Below, one piece after another: positions 7,480-16,321 of a stretch of DNA of 43,297 nt. Origin of the DNA: Prevotella sp. (GTDB lineage Bacteria > Bacteroidota > Bacteroidia > Bacteroidales > Bacteroidaceae); contig JAFLSE010000021.1 of the NCBI GenBank assembly GCA_022511075.1, forward strand, positions 1-43,297, read 5' to 3'. The position numbers and the translations under genes were made by a program. The number at the start of each line of letters is the position of its first letter. Positions within the stretch are counted from its first letter, which is position 1. The notes below the pieces were generated by a model. It was not told where the DNA came from, did no database searches, and saw only the letters and a program-made list of their open reading frames with translations.

Positions 7480-8094
7480 CTACAAAGGGAAGTAATGGAA
7501 AGAGCCTCCTATTTTCTCTTTCCTAAGAACGGGATTTTCACAGGAGCAGAGACTTTCGAGATAACGCTGGGCGGAATGGTATTTAAGACCTGACAGAGCC
7601 ATGAAATTGCGAATGGTGGTGAAGCCAGCCTTCATTGAGTGCCGCAGGGCATCGGCCATAAAGGCTTCGTTTTGCATTTGTATGTTGCCAACAGAAGTGG
7701 GCTTTTTGCAAAAACGAATCTTGTTATATCCAACCAACTTGACAAACTTCTTGGAAGGAGTTATTTCTATGCCTGCAAACTTCACGTTCTTACCCTTTAT
7801 CTTTGAAGGGTCGGTGAAGTCGCCTTCCAACTTTATTTTGGGAGAGAATACGCCAAGAGGTGTCTCAACGCGGTAGCCTTCTGCTAACCATTTGCTGCAT
7901 ACGTCCATAAAAGTCTCAAAGGCAATGTCTATCATCGCACCGTTTATGCCACGGAACGCACTGGAGTTTTTCACATCCTTCATCGTCATTTTACGCTGAG
8001 CAGCAGGACGGGCATAAAGCAAAGGTCTGCCATCTTCGCCATTTGTGGGGCGAGGGTGCAGCTCAAAAAACATTTCATCGGTCTTGCGTGGCAT
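7480..8094 (-). CDS. HU-HIG family DNA-binding protein
   Basis: I place the start at the ATG at 8094 ('MPRKTDEMFFELHP'), giving 204 residues. The upstream ATG at 8121 lies inside the -7 promoter element and cannot be used. Residues about 25-130 fit the Bacteroidetes-specific HU/IHF-like fold: 'GINGAMIDIAFETFMDVCSKWLAEGYRVETPLGVFSPKI' followed by the beta-arm region 'KGKNVKFAGIEITPSKKFVKLV'. The C-terminal 70 residues ('FTTIRNFMALSGLKYHSAQRYLESL...') look like a helix-turn-helix or winged-helix extension, the usual architecture of the longer HU-HIG proteins. It is thought to act as a nucleoid-associated or sequence-selective DNA-binding protein. The gene is monocistronic with its own strong promoter. 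The palindromic repeats in its 3' flank are possible targets, which is inference. Confidence 0.8.
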   Translation of the reverse strand: MPRKTDEMFFELHPRPTNGEDGRPLLYARPAAQRKMTMKDVKNSSAFRGINGAMIDIAFETFMDVCSKWLAEGYRVETPLGVFSPKIKLEGDFTDPSKIKGKNVKFAGIEITPSKKFVKLVGYNKIRFCKKPTSVGNIQMQNEAFMADALRHSMKAGFTTIRNFMALSGLKYHSAQRYLESLCSCENPVLRKEKIGGSFHYFPL

Positions 8095-8118
8095 AGTCTC
8101 ATTAGTTTGTTTCAATTG

Positions 8119-8150
8119 CAAAGATACAACAAATCGAATGGAAAACCAAA
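8119..8150 (-). promoter_or_regulatory. Promoter of the HU-HIG gene; fixes its start
   Basis: Leftward TTTG (8150-8147), 20-base spacer, TATCTTTG (8126-8119). Transcription begins near 8112. This excludes the ATG at 8121 and leaves a leader of about 20 nt before the ATG at 8094. Confidence 0.75.
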
Positions 8151-8292
8151 CAAATTAACTTTATTTATTTTTATTCCTGAGATGCTGTGTATCTTATTAA
8201 AAGATACTTAAAAAGGCAAAATGCAAGAGTTTCATACAATTATTTATCTTTTGCGTGGGAGAATAAATTTTCTATATCGAAGGATATATGTA

Positions 8293-8709
8293 TCAGTTAG
8301 CGCAATTTGCACATATACCCTTAATCACATAGTTTATTTCTCTCGCAACAAAACCTTGCGGTAGTTCTATTTGCGGTATACTGTCATTCTCCAGACAATA
8401 TGTCTTTTTGCATTTCTCGCAATAGAAATGGCAGTGCCATTCGTCCTGCTTGCAATGGCCGTGGTTATGACACACGCAGTATTTCAGCGAACCGCTGCCG
8501 TCCTCAAACGCGTGCAGCAGGTGATGCTTGTTAAGCAGTGTCAGAGTGCGAAATATGCTTGAACGATCCACACTCAACAGTTTCATTTCCACGTCAGCCA
8601 AGCTAAACGAGTCGTCCATCTCCGCAATAGTTCTGTACACTAATATCCGCACAGCAGTAGGTTTTATACCCACCTGCTCTAATATGTCACAACATTCATT
8701 AGATGTCAT
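8293..8709 (-). CDS. Fur-family metalloregulator
   Basis: The start is taken at the ATG at 8709 ('MTSNECCDILEQVGIKPT'), giving 138 residues. The upstream ATG at 8742 overlaps the promoter. Residues about 1-75 form the winged-helix DNA-binding domain, with 'IKPTAVRILVYRTI' and 'VDRSSIFRTLTLL' as recognition region. Next comes the metal-binding dimerisation domain with a His/Cys-rich segment 'CHNHGHCKQDEWHCHFYC'. Two CxxC pairs are visible, C97-x-x-C100 and C133-x-x-C136, the structural zinc site of Fur/Zur/PerR proteins. Whether it senses iron, zinc or peroxide is not determined by sequence alone. It is divergent from murF. A decayed fragment closely similar to its central part lies at 27921-28118. 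Confidence 0.85.
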   Translation of the reverse strand: MTSNECCDILEQVGIKPTAVRILVYRTIAEMDDSFSLADVEMKLLSVDRSSIFRTLTLLNKHHLLHAFEDGSGSLKYCVCHNHGHCKQDEWHCHFYCEKCKKTYCLENDSIPQIELPQGFVAREINYVIKGICANCAN

Positions 8710-8731
8710 ATATATTGTGTTTTTTCCGCTA

Positions 8732-8739
8732 CAAAGGTA
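8732..8739 (-). promoter_or_regulatory. -7 element TACCTTTG of the Fur-family gene
   Basis: Leftward TACCTTTG, matching TAnnTTTG, followed by a leader of about 17 nt to the ATG at 8709. I see no convincing -33 TTTG at the usual distance. The element overlaps the alternative ATG at 8742 and so argues against it. Confidence 0.6.
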
Positions 8740-8811
8740 CATATAATTTATGAATATTCGATTAACAACATGAACAAAAAAGGAACAGTGGCGATAAAAA
8801 ATCTGATAAAG

Positions 8812-8843
8812 TTTGGAGAATTGAGGAATTATTAGTACCTTTG
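8812..8843 (+). promoter_or_regulatory. Promoter of murF (TTTG-N20-TACCTTTG)
   Basis: TTTG at 8812-8815, a 20-base spacer, then TACCTTTG at 8836-8843. The TTG codon at 8841 that would extend the murF frame lies inside this element, so translation must begin at the ATG at 8865. Confidence 0.72.
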
Positions 8844-8864
8844 CGCCGAAATTTTGAGTTTCAA

Positions 8865-10160
8865 ATGGAAATAGCAGAGTTATACAAGGTTTATCAGGCT
8901 TGTCGCACGATAACGACCGATAGCCGTAACTGCCCAGAGGGGTCTATTTTCATTGCCTTGAAAGGCGCATCATTCGACGGCAACAAGTTTGCAGCCGACG
9001 CCCTGAAACAAGGTTGCGCATACGCAGTAGTAGACAATGCCGACTACGCCGATGACGAGCGCTGCATATTGGTGGACGACTGCCTGAAGACATTTCAGCA
9101 ACTTGCACGATTCCATCGCAGACAGTTCGACATTCCCGTGATAGGAATAACGGGCACAAACGGCAAGACAACCACAAAGGAGTTGGTGTCGGCAGTGTTA
9201 GGCGAGAAATACAATGTGCTTTATACGCAAGGAAACTTTAATAACGACATCGGAGTGCCGAAGACGTTGTTCCGCATAGAAAAAGAGCACGACATTGCAG
9301 TTATAGAAATGGGTGCAAGCCACCCGGGCGACATAAAGACGCTTGTGGAATTGGCAGAGCCAGGTTTCGGACTGATAACAAACGTAGGATGTGCCCACTT
9401 GCAGGGATTCGGTTCTTTCGAAGGAGTGATAAAGACGAAAGGCGAGCTTTACGATTTCCTTCGCAACAATGCTGACAGCGAGGTGTTCATAAACGGTGAT
9501 GACGAGGTGTTGGCGGACATTGCAAAAGGACTGAAACAGATAAAGTACGACACGACAGGACAAGAGAGTTCTGAAATAACCGGAGAGGTAATGTCGTGCG
9601 CACCATTCCTGAAATTCCGCTGGAAAGCGAAAGATACGGACTGGCACGAAGTGCAGACACATCTCATAGGCGCGTACAATATATATAATATGCTGGCAGC
9701 AGTCGCAGTGGGGCGGCGATTCAACGTGAGCGAGGAAAGCATTTGCAATGCACTTGGCAACTATATTCCAAGCAACAACCGTTCGCAACTGAGCATCACG
9801 GAGCATAACAAGCTCATAGTAGATGCCTACAATGCCAACCCTACAAGTATGAAAGCTGCATTGGAAAACTTCCAAGACATGGCAGTGAGCCCGAAGATGG
9901 CAATCATTGGCAGTATGGGAGAACTTGGAGCAGTGAGCGACGAGGAGCATCAGAAAATAGCCAATCTAATCGGTAAGATGGATATAGAAGATGTGTGGCT
10001 CGTAGGCGAAGGCTTCGAAAATGCCGACACTCCGTTACGGAAATTCCGCGATGTGGAGGAGGTAAGGCAGGCAATAAAAGAAAAACAGCCGCAAGGCTAT
10101 TACATATTGATTAAAGGCAGCAACTCGCAGAAGTTATTCCAATTACCGGAATGCCTTTGA
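8865..10160 (+). CDS. murF: UDP-MurNAc-tripeptide--D-Ala-D-Ala ligase
   Basis: MurF adds the D-Ala-D-Ala dipeptide to the UDP-MurNAc tripeptide, the last cytoplasmic step in making the peptidoglycan precursor. The protein has 431 residues from the ATG at 8865, a normal length. The Mur ligase N-domain starts with 'ITTDSRNCPEGSIFIALKG'. The ATP-binding P-loop 'GITGTNGKTTTKE' lies at about residues 94-106. The central-domain motif 'NFNNDIGVP' is typical of MurF, as is 'VIEMGASHPGDI'. The C-domain includes 'DAYNANPTSMKAAL', a MurF signature. No other mur gene is nearby, so it stands outside the dcw cluster, as is common in Bacteroidetes. A tRNA and dusB follow on the same strand and may be read from the same promoter. 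Confidence 0.95.
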   Translation: MEIAELYKVYQACRTITTDSRNCPEGSIFIALKGASFDGNKFAADALKQGCAYAVVDNADYADDERCILVDDCLKTFQQLARFHRRQFDIPVIGITGTNGKTTTKELVSAVLGEKYNVLYTQGNFNNDIGVPKTLFRIEKEHDIAVIEMGASHPGDIKTLVELAEPGFGLITNVGCAHLQGFGSFEGVIKTKGELYDFLRNNADSEVFINGDDEVLADIAKGLKQIKYDTTGQESSEITGEVMSCAPFLKFRWKAKDTDWHEVQTHLIGAYNIYNMLAAVAVGRRFNVSEESICNALGNYIPSNNRSQLSITEHNKLIVDAYNANPTSMKAALENFQDMAVSPKMAIIGSMGELGAVSDEEHQKIANLIGKMDIEDVWLVGEGFENADTPLRKFRDVEEVRQAIKEKQPQGYYILIKGSNSQKLFQLPECL

Positions 10161-10162
10161 CG

Positions 10163-10257
10163 AAAAGAAAGTTGGCGGGGTGTAGCGCAGTTGGTAGCGC
10201 ACTACGTTCGGGACGTAGGGGTCGGCAGTTCGAGCCTGCTCACCCCGACTTTCTTTT
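10163..10257 (+). repeat. 10-bp inverted repeat flanking the tRNA
   Basis: AAAAGAAAGT at 10163-10172 and ACTTTCTTTT at 10248-10257 are exact complements on either side of the tRNA. In a precursor they could pair and extend the acceptor stem, and the T-rich right arm may also give a terminator-like 3' end. The first base of the right arm is the tRNA discriminator A, so the pairing would have to be opened for processing. Confidence 0.55.
10176..10248 (+). tRNA. tRNA-Pro (anticodon CGG)
   Basis: A 73-nt cloverleaf can be drawn by eye. The acceptor arms are CGGGGTG (10176-10182) and CACCCCG (10241-10247) with discriminator A at 10248. The anticodon stem CTACG/CGTAG encloses the loop TTCGGGA, giving anticodon CGG, which reads CCG proline codons. 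The T arm is GGCAG-TTCGAGC-CTGCT, with one G-T closing pair. The 3' CCA is not encoded and must be added. It sits in the 142-bp gap between murF and dusB. Confidence 0.95.
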
Positions 10258-10302
10258 TATAGGCAGGTCAACTAACTGAAGCAGAAAGCAAATAGGGCTA
10301 TT

Positions 10303-11295
10303 ATGAAGATACGCAACATTGACTTGGGCGAACGCCCCGTGTTTCTTGCACCAATGGAAGACGTTACCGACATCGGCTTCCGATTGCTGTGCAAGCGTTT
10401 TGGCGCGTCGATGGTGTATACCGAGTTTGTCAGTGCAGAAGCCTTAGTTCGCTCGATAAAATCGACTCTCAATAAACTTACGATAAAAAACGAGGAGCGT
10501 CCTGTGGGCATACAGATATATGGCAGGGATGTGGCTTCGATGGTCGAGGCGGCAAAGATAGTGGAAGAGGCAAATCCCGATGTAATCGACCTGAATTTTG
10601 GTTGCCCGGTAAAGAAAGTGGCAGGAAAAGGTGCAGGTGCAGGTATGCTTCAAAACATTCCATTGATGCTTGAGATAACGCGCGAAGTGGTGAAAGCCGT
10701 AAAGATTCCCGTAACGGTTAAGACACGTTTGGGTTGGAGTCAGGATAATATAATAATCGGCGACCTTGCGGAGCAACTTCAAGACTGCGGAATAGAGGCA
10801 CTGACAATCCACGGGCGCACACGTTCGCAGATGTACACAGGCGATGCCGACTGGACTCCCATAGGAGAGATAAAACGTAACCCGAGAATACATATCCCCA
10901 TAATAGGCAACGGCGACATAACAAGCCCAGAGGAAACACGACAAGCGTTTGAGCAATACGGTGTAGATGCGGTGATGATAGGGCGTGCCACATTTGGCAG
11001 ACCGTGGATATTCAAGGAGGTGCGCGACTATCTTGACGGCAAGCAGCCCGATGAAACGATGGATTTTTCTTGGAAATTAGATATCCTGCTCGAACAACTA
11101 CGGATAAACATCGAGCGCATCGATGAATATCGTGGCATTCTGCATACTCGTCGCCATCTTGCGGCGACTCCCATATTCAAGGGCATTCCCGACTTCCGTC
11201 AGACCCGTATAGCAATGTTGCGTGCAAGCACCGCCGATGAACTTGTGGCAATACTCGAAGATTGCAGGGAGAGATTGGGCAACGGCAATCTTTAA
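10303..11295 (+). CDS. dusB: tRNA-dihydrouridine synthase (DusB type)
   Basis: This FMN- and NADPH-dependent enzyme reduces uridines in the D-loop of tRNAs. The protein is 330 residues with the TIM-barrel pattern of Dus proteins: 'FLAPMEDVTDIGFR' near the start, 'IQIYGRD', and the catalytic Cys101 in 'DLNFGCPVKKVAGKGAGAG'. Then come 'PVTVKTRLGW', 'LTIHGRTRSQMYTGDADW' and the phosphate-binding region 'IPIIGNGDITSPEE...GVDAVMIGRATFGRPWIF'. The short C-terminal helical domain follows. The long 'GCPVKKVAGKGAGAG' loop favours the DusB subfamily. It lies directly after a tRNA gene; this functional pairing may be accidental. The stop overlaps the stop of the convergent ABC transporter gene by 4 bp, so no intergenic terminator exists there. 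Confidence 0.9.
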   Translation: MKIRNIDLGERPVFLAPMEDVTDIGFRLLCKRFGASMVYTEFVSAEALVRSIKSTLNKLTIKNEERPVGIQIYGRDVASMVEAAKIVEEANPDVIDLNFGCPVKKVAGKGAGAGMLQNIPLMLEITREVVKAVKIPVTVKTRLGWSQDNIIIGDLAEQLQDCGIEALTIHGRTRSQMYTGDADWTPIGEIKRNPRIHIPIIGNGDITSPEETRQAFEQYGVDAVMIGRATFGRPWIFKEVRDYLDGKQPDETMDFSWKLDILLEQLRINIERIDEYRGILHTRRHLAATPIFKGIPDFRQTRIAMLRASTADELVAILEDCRERLGNGNL

Positions 11296-13091
11296 GGAGT
11301 ATTGGATGATTCTATCGTTTTGGCTATTTTCTCTATGTTCAAGCTACGGGCAGATGCATCGATGATATCTTTGTAGACACCACCCTTCTTATACACATCA
11401 TCAGGATTTCCCGATTCTTCCACACGCCCTTGTTGCAAGGCATAGACCATCTCGCTGTCGATAATCTGCGATATATTGTGTGAGATGATTATTACTGTGC
11501 GGTCTTTCTTGATAGCATCAATACTGTTCTTTATTTGCTCGGTGGCAATGGCATCAAGGCTGGCAGTAGGCTCGTCAAGGAAGATAATGGGAGGATTTTT
11601 CAGGAACATACGGGCAATGGCAATGCGCTGCTGTTGACCGCCGGAAAGGTCGGAAGCCTTGTTCTTGAACTGCTTGGGCAGACTCATAATCTGGTCGTAG
11701 ATATATGACTTCTTGGCTGCCTCTACAACTTCCTCATACGTTGCATCGGGATTTCCATAACGTATGTTTTCTTCGATTGTTCCGTCAAAAATATGATTTT
11801 TCTGCAATACCAAGCCTATGTTGTCTCGCAAATAGTGCGTATCATATTCCCTTATGTCTACGCCGTCAAGGAGGATTGTGCCTGACTGCGGCTCGAAGAA
11901 TTTATCGAGCAAATTCACTACCGTGCTTTTCCCAGCACCAGAAAGACCGACCAATGCCGTAATCTTGCCTGGCTCGATGGTAAGGTTCACACCATAGAGC
12001 GCCTGATTTCCGTTGGGGTATGAGAAATCCACATCCTTCATCTCAAACTTTCCATAAATCTTTTCCGGACGATATGTGCCGCTGTCCTCAACTTGGTCAT
12101 CGGAGTGAAGGATATCGAAGAAACCTTCGGCATAGATGAGAGCATCATTGACATCGTCGAAAATGCGCTGAAGTTGGGTGATTGGTGCAATGACATTGCC
12201 GAAAAGCATAACGTGGTACATTATCTTACCGATTGTCATACCCGGATAATCTATCAGCACCAAATAGGCAGTGAGGATGATTACCAATACCGTTCCCACC
12301 TGCTTTACGAAACTCTTGACACCACCATAATAGAAACTTACCTGGCGCGTTTTCATCTGGTTTTCGGTTACCTGGTTTTGCAAGTCTAATTGCTTCTGCG
12401 CCTCAATAGATTCCCTATTGAATGACTTGATTACATTGATGGAATCGACGATATTCTTAATTCCCTGACTTTTGGACTCCCTATAATAGCGCATCTCTCG
12501 CCTCCATCCTTTCAGCCTGCGCGTCTGCCGCCAGGTAATCCAAAAATATACAGGCACGATGCTCAAAGCCACCAATCCAACGTATACATTGGCTGCAAAC
12601 ATAAGAATGAGCGCAAGTATGGCACTGGTAAAAAGTGGGAGCAGGTCTATAAAGAAGTTTTGCACCGTTCTGGAAATACTGCTGACACCTTGGTCTATAC
12701 GTGCTTGTACCTTTCCTGTGGCGTTTTCATCGGAAGAAAAGTATGCCATCTTGAAAGTGAGCACCTTCTCTATGACACTCTGCGAAAGGTCTCTCGACAC
12801 AAATATGCGCATCTTTTCGCCGTAGTAACTTTGTGCAAAGGTAACTACAGCCGACAAAACTTCCTTGCCAAGAAGAACAATGGAAATAATAGTCAGGATT
12901 CTTGCAGCCTGCGACCAAGAAAAGTCTGTTCCAATGAGAGCATTGATTGCGTCCACGGTTTTATCCAATACAATGGCGTTTACCTGCTGCATCAACGAGC
13001 CTACCAACGTAAGGAACAGTGTTATTGCAACCAATAATCGATACGGTCTTACGAAAGGACCGATGTTTTTGAAAAGTCCAAAAAGGTTCAT
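11292..13091 (-). CDS. ABC exporter, fused permease and ATPase (MsbA-like)
   Basis: A 599-residue half-transporter that would act as a homodimer in the inner membrane to export lipids, peptides or drugs. Residues about 15-320 contain six membrane segments. The ATPase domain has Walker A 'GLSGAGKST' at about 382-390, Q-loop Gln430, signature 'LSGGQQQR' at about 482-489, Walker B 'IIFLDE' at about 502-507 and the switch 'IIISHN'. The closest general type is the MsbA/lipid A-core flippase group, but sequence alone does not fix the substrate. It is the last gene of a five-gene minus-strand run (GNAT-like, parE, S41 protease, comM, ABC exporter) and starts 17 bp after comM ends. Confidence 0.88.
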   Translation of the reverse strand: MNLFGLFKNIGPFVRPYRLLVAITLFLTLVGSLMQQVNAIVLDKTVDAINALIGTDFSWSQAARILTIISIVLLGKEVLSAVVTFAQSYYGEKMRIFVSRDLSQSVIEKVLTFKMAYFSSDENATGKVQARIDQGVSSISRTVQNFFIDLLPLFTSAILALILMFAANVYVGLVALSIVPVYFWITWRQTRRLKGWRREMRYYRESKSQGIKNIVDSINVIKSFNRESIEAQKQLDLQNQVTENQMKTRQVSFYYGGVKSFVKQVGTVLVIILTAYLVLIDYPGMTIGKIMYHVMLFGNVIAPITQLQRIFDDVNDALIYAEGFFDILHSDDQVEDSGTYRPEKIYGKFEMKDVDFSYPNGNQALYGVNLTIEPGKITALVGLSGAGKSTVVNLLDKFFEPQSGTILLDGVDIREYDTHYLRDNIGLVLQKNHIFDGTIEENIRYGNPDATYEEVVEAAKKSYIYDQIMSLPKQFKNKASDLSGGQQQRIAIARMFLKNPPIIFLDEPTASLDAIATEQIKNSIDAIKKDRTVIIISHNISQIIDSEMVYALQQGRVEESGNPDDVYKKGGVYKDIIDASARSLNIEKIAKTIESSNTP

Positions 13092-13108
13092 TGAGTTATT
13101 TCATTTTA

Positions 13109-14656
13109 TTAAAATCTTCTCTCTGCCCAATCACCACGGTCAAGGTTGCGATAGCCGATGGTTTCGGCAATATGATGCCCAAGTATGCCGTCACTGCCTT
13201 CAAGGTCGGCTATTGTTCGTGCAACTTTCAATATACGGCTGTAGGCACGGGCGGAAAGCTGAAGGCGCTCCATAGCAAGACGAAGTTTTTCTAATGACGA
13301 GGCATCGGGCTCTGCAAACTGGTGAAGCATTCTCTCGGTCATTTGGGCATTGCAGTGAATGCCTTTGAAGTCTTTATAACGGGCTTCCTGTATCTGCCTT
13401 GCCTTTATCACACGTTCACGAATCTTTTCGCTTGGCTCGCCTGGCGACATCTTTGCCAAATCGGCAAAAGGCACTGCAGCAAGCTCGCAATGAATATCAA
13501 TGCGGTCGAGCAAAGGACCGCTAATCTTGTTCATATAATGGGAAATCTGCCCTGGAGTGCAAACACAACTGTGCGTCGGGTCGCCATAATATCCGCAAGG
13601 ACAGGGGTTCATACTCGCTACGAACATAAAAGAACTGGGATATTCCACAACATAGCGGGCCCGCGAGATTGTGATGCGACGGTCTTCAAGCGGCTGACGC
13701 ATAACTTCGAGTACGGAACGGTTGAATTCAGGCAATTCATCGAGGAAAAGTACACCGTTATGTGCGAGCGATATCTCTCCGGGCTGCGCACTGTTGCCGC
13801 CTCCGACAAGGGCAACGGGAGATATAGTATGGTGAGGACTGCGGAACGGGCGCTGCGATATCAGTGCCGTGTCGCTGCCCAACTTACCTGCAACACTGTG
13901 TATCTGCGTGGTCTCAAGACTTTCCGACAGCGACAACGGAGGCAATATCGACGGAAGGCGCTTTGCCATCATCGACTTTCCACTGCCTGGCGGACCTATC
14001 ATAATCAGATTATGACCACCGGCAGCGGCAACCTCAAGGGCACGCCTTACACTCTCCTGCCCTCGCACATCGGAGAAATCAAGTTCAAAGTCATACTGGC
14101 GTTCAAAGAAAATCTTTCGCGTGTCAAGATTCTGAGGCTCTTGCTTGTTATTACCATTGAGGAAAGCAATAACATCCATAATGGTGTCCATACCATAGAC
14201 CTCAAGATTGTTTACCACCCCAGCCTCACGAACATTGTCCTTTGGCACAATGAGTCCCTTGAAATGCTCTGCACGCGCCCTGATAGCAATGGGCAGCGCA
14301 CCTCGCACAGCGTGGAGATGTCCGTCAAGACTCAATTCGCCTATCAGCATATACTTGTCGAGCATACTGCTCTCCACCTTACCGGCAGCAGCCAGAATGC
14401 CTATTGCTATCGGCAGGTCGTAGCCACTGCCTTCCTTGCGTATGTCAGCTGGAGCCATATTCACGGTGATGTCTGCCACGGGAAACTTGAAACCGTTGTT
14501 CTCCATGGCAGCCTTTATACGGTCGTGGCTCTCCTTTACGGCAGTGTCAGCAAGACCCGACAGGTGGAACATCACTCCCCTACTCGTGCTCACTTCCACC
14601 TTTACCACCGTGGCTTCAAGCCCCGTAACCGCTGCGCAATATGTCTTGACAAGCAT
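13109..14656 (-). CDS. comM: ComM/YifB-family AAA+ ATPase (Mg-chelatase-like)
   Basis: ComM-type proteins are hexameric helicases that promote branch migration during natural transformation; the family also occurs in species with no known competence. This copy is 515 residues, a typical length. Residues about 1-170 are the Lon-like N-domain ('ADIRKEGSGYDLPIAIGIL'). The Mg-chelatase AAA+ core follows, with Walker A 'GPPGSGKSMMAK' at about 221-232, Walker B 'GVLFLDELPEF' and a Cys-rich insert 'CPCGYYGDPTHSCVC' that likely binds zinc. The C-terminal helical part contains 'LSARAYSRILKVARTIADLEG'. It starts 11 bp after the S41 protease gene ends and is probably cotranscribed with it. Confidence 0.9.
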   Translation of the reverse strand: MLVKTYCAAVTGLEATVVKVEVSTSRGVMFHLSGLADTAVKESHDRIKAAMENNGFKFPVADITVNMAPADIRKEGSGYDLPIAIGILAAAGKVESSMLDKYMLIGELSLDGHLHAVRGALPIAIRARAEHFKGLIVPKDNVREAGVVNNLEVYGMDTIMDVIAFLNGNNKQEPQNLDTRKIFFERQYDFELDFSDVRGQESVRRALEVAAAGGHNLIMIGPPGSGKSMMAKRLPSILPPLSLSESLETTQIHSVAGKLGSDTALISQRPFRSPHHTISPVALVGGGNSAQPGEISLAHNGVLFLDELPEFNRSVLEVMRQPLEDRRITISRARYVVEYPSSFMFVASMNPCPCGYYGDPTHSCVCTPGQISHYMNKISGPLLDRIDIHCELAAVPFADLAKMSPGEPSEKIRERVIKARQIQEARYKDFKGIHCNAQMTERMLHQFAEPDASSLEKLRLAMERLQLSARAYSRILKVARTIADLEGSDGILGHHIAETIGYRNLDRGDWAERRF

Positions 14657-14667
14657 TTGTCCTAAAT

Positions 14668-16266
14668 CTATTCTTCCTTGGTTATCACCTCAAGACCTTT
14701 CAGCACAATCTCGTTTTTCTCGTTGAATACAGAGAAATATTGACTCATATCCCACAAGTCGCGTGCAAGAAGGGCTTTTAACTGCAACTTGAGGTTAGGC
14801 AATGTCTTTTGCAGTTCTTCATCGTCTTTAGGTTTAATGTTTTGTTTCTCAGCCTCGGCAACTACCTCGTCGATGAAATCTTGCGGAATCTCATAGTTAG
14901 CCTTGAAACTATCAAACGTTGCATATTGTTTCTTCAGCTTCTTACGATTGTTGTCAATATATCGCAGGGATGTGTTTATGATAACACTCTTTGCTGCTAA
15001 TTGCCTGTGGAATTTGGTGTACTGTGTTGTGTCGAGAGGCACGAAGAAATCGGGCATAATACCGCCCCCACCATACACGGTACGTTGCTTGCGCAGGGTG
15101 TAACACTTCAATGAGTCAGCAAAATGTATACTGTCGGCATTCATCAATTCACCATGCTTAAGCCTGTTGCTCATATCAAGTGCATAGTCTATAGCCTTAC
15201 CTTTTTCGTATGGCTTTTGTATACAACGCCCGGCAGGAGTGTAGTAATGTGCCACGGTAAGACGAATCATCGAGCCATCGGGCAAATCAAGCGGACGCTG
15301 GACAAGTCCCTTGCCAAACGAACGGCGACCAACCACCATACCACGGTCTTGGTCTTGTATTGCTCCCGTAACAATCTCGGCTGCCGATGCCGTGTATTCA
15401 TTGATTAATACTACCACCTTGCCATCGAGGAACATTCCGTTGCCCTTTGCAACATAATCGTATGAAGGCACTTGACGCCCCTTTGTATATACAATCATGT
15501 CGCCGCGCTGCAAAAACTCATTGCTTATATCCACTGCAGCCTGCAAATAGCCTCCGCCATTGTCCTGCAAGTCGAGTATAAGGTCTTTCATACCCTCCTC
15601 TTTCAGTTGTGTCAAGGCATCAACAAATTCCTTGTATGTAGTGGCACCAAAACTGCCTATACGCACATATCCTATGCCAGGACGAATCATATATACGGCA
15701 TCTATCGACTTAACAGGAATTTTGTCACGTTTCACTGTGAAATAGAGCATATCGGATATGCCACGACGCACCACGCCAAGCTTTACCTTCGTGTTCTTCG
15801 GACCGCGAAGGCGACGCATAATCTCCTCCTTGCTCATTTTTACACCTGCAATGGCACTGTCGTTCACCGTAACAATACGGTCGCCTGCAATAATACCCAC
15901 TTTCTCTGAAGGTCCGTTGGTAACAGGCTGGATTACAAGCAGCGTATCGTCAACCATATTGAACTGCACACCTATACCCTCAAAGTTTCCGGCAAGAGGC
16001 TCGTTCATTTCCTTTACCTCCTTCGGTGTTGAATAGCTTGAATGTGGGTCGAGCTTTTCAAGCATTCCTCTGATAGCATCCTCAGCAACCTTTCCTTCGT
16101 CCACCGAATCCACGTAGAGGCTTGCTATTGCCATTTGTGCCATCTGCACCTTGCGTATGGCGTTTTCATCGAAATGCTGTGCAAAGAGCGACGATGGCAT
16201 AAAGCAGTATAGTGCAAGAGTGCAAAGAAACATATTCACCCTTGCTATATTACATAATCTTTTCAT
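14668..16266 (-). CDS. C-terminal processing peptidase, S41 family
   Basis: CtpA/Prc-type serine protease that trims or degrades envelope proteins from their C-termini. I prefer the ATG at 16266 ('MKRLCNIARVNMFL', 532 residues) to the GTG at 16278 because it gives a normal signal peptide ending 'SSLFAQ'. A PDZ domain spans about residues 90-175 ('FEGIGVQFNMVDDTLLVIQPVTNGPSEKVG'). The protease domain follows, with the catalytic Ser294 in 'INEYTASAAE' and Lys319 in 'RRSFGKGLVQ'. The C-terminal 150 residues are a charged helical extension typical of the Bacteroidetes members. The gene lies between parE and comM with gaps of 55 and 11 bp. Substrates are unknown. Confidence 0.9.
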   Translation of the reverse strand: MKRLCNIARVNMFLCTLALYCFMPSSLFAQHFDENAIRKVQMAQMAIASLYVDSVDEGKVAEDAIRGMLEKLDPHSSYSTPKEVKEMNEPLAGNFEGIGVQFNMVDDTLLVIQPVTNGPSEKVGIIAGDRIVTVNDSAIAGVKMSKEEIMRRLRGPKNTKVKLGVVRRGISDMLYFTVKRDKIPVKSIDAVYMIRPGIGYVRIGSFGATTYKEFVDALTQLKEEGMKDLILDLQDNGGGYLQAAVDISNEFLQRGDMIVYTKGRQVPSYDYVAKGNGMFLDGKVVVLINEYTASAAEIVTGAIQDQDRGMVVGRRSFGKGLVQRPLDLPDGSMIRLTVAHYYTPAGRCIQKPYEKGKAIDYALDMSNRLKHGELMNADSIHFADSLKCYTLRKQRTVYGGGGIMPDFFVPLDTTQYTKFHRQLAAKSVIINTSLRYIDNNRKKLKKQYATFDSFKANYEIPQDFIDEVVAEAEKQNIKPKDDEELQKTLPNLKLQLKALLARDLWDMSQYFSVFNEKNEIVLKGLEVITKEE

Positions 16267-16321
16267 AAGTTTAACCACTATAGTTTATATGTTTTTCTCC
16301 TGATTTCCGTTTCATTGTTGG

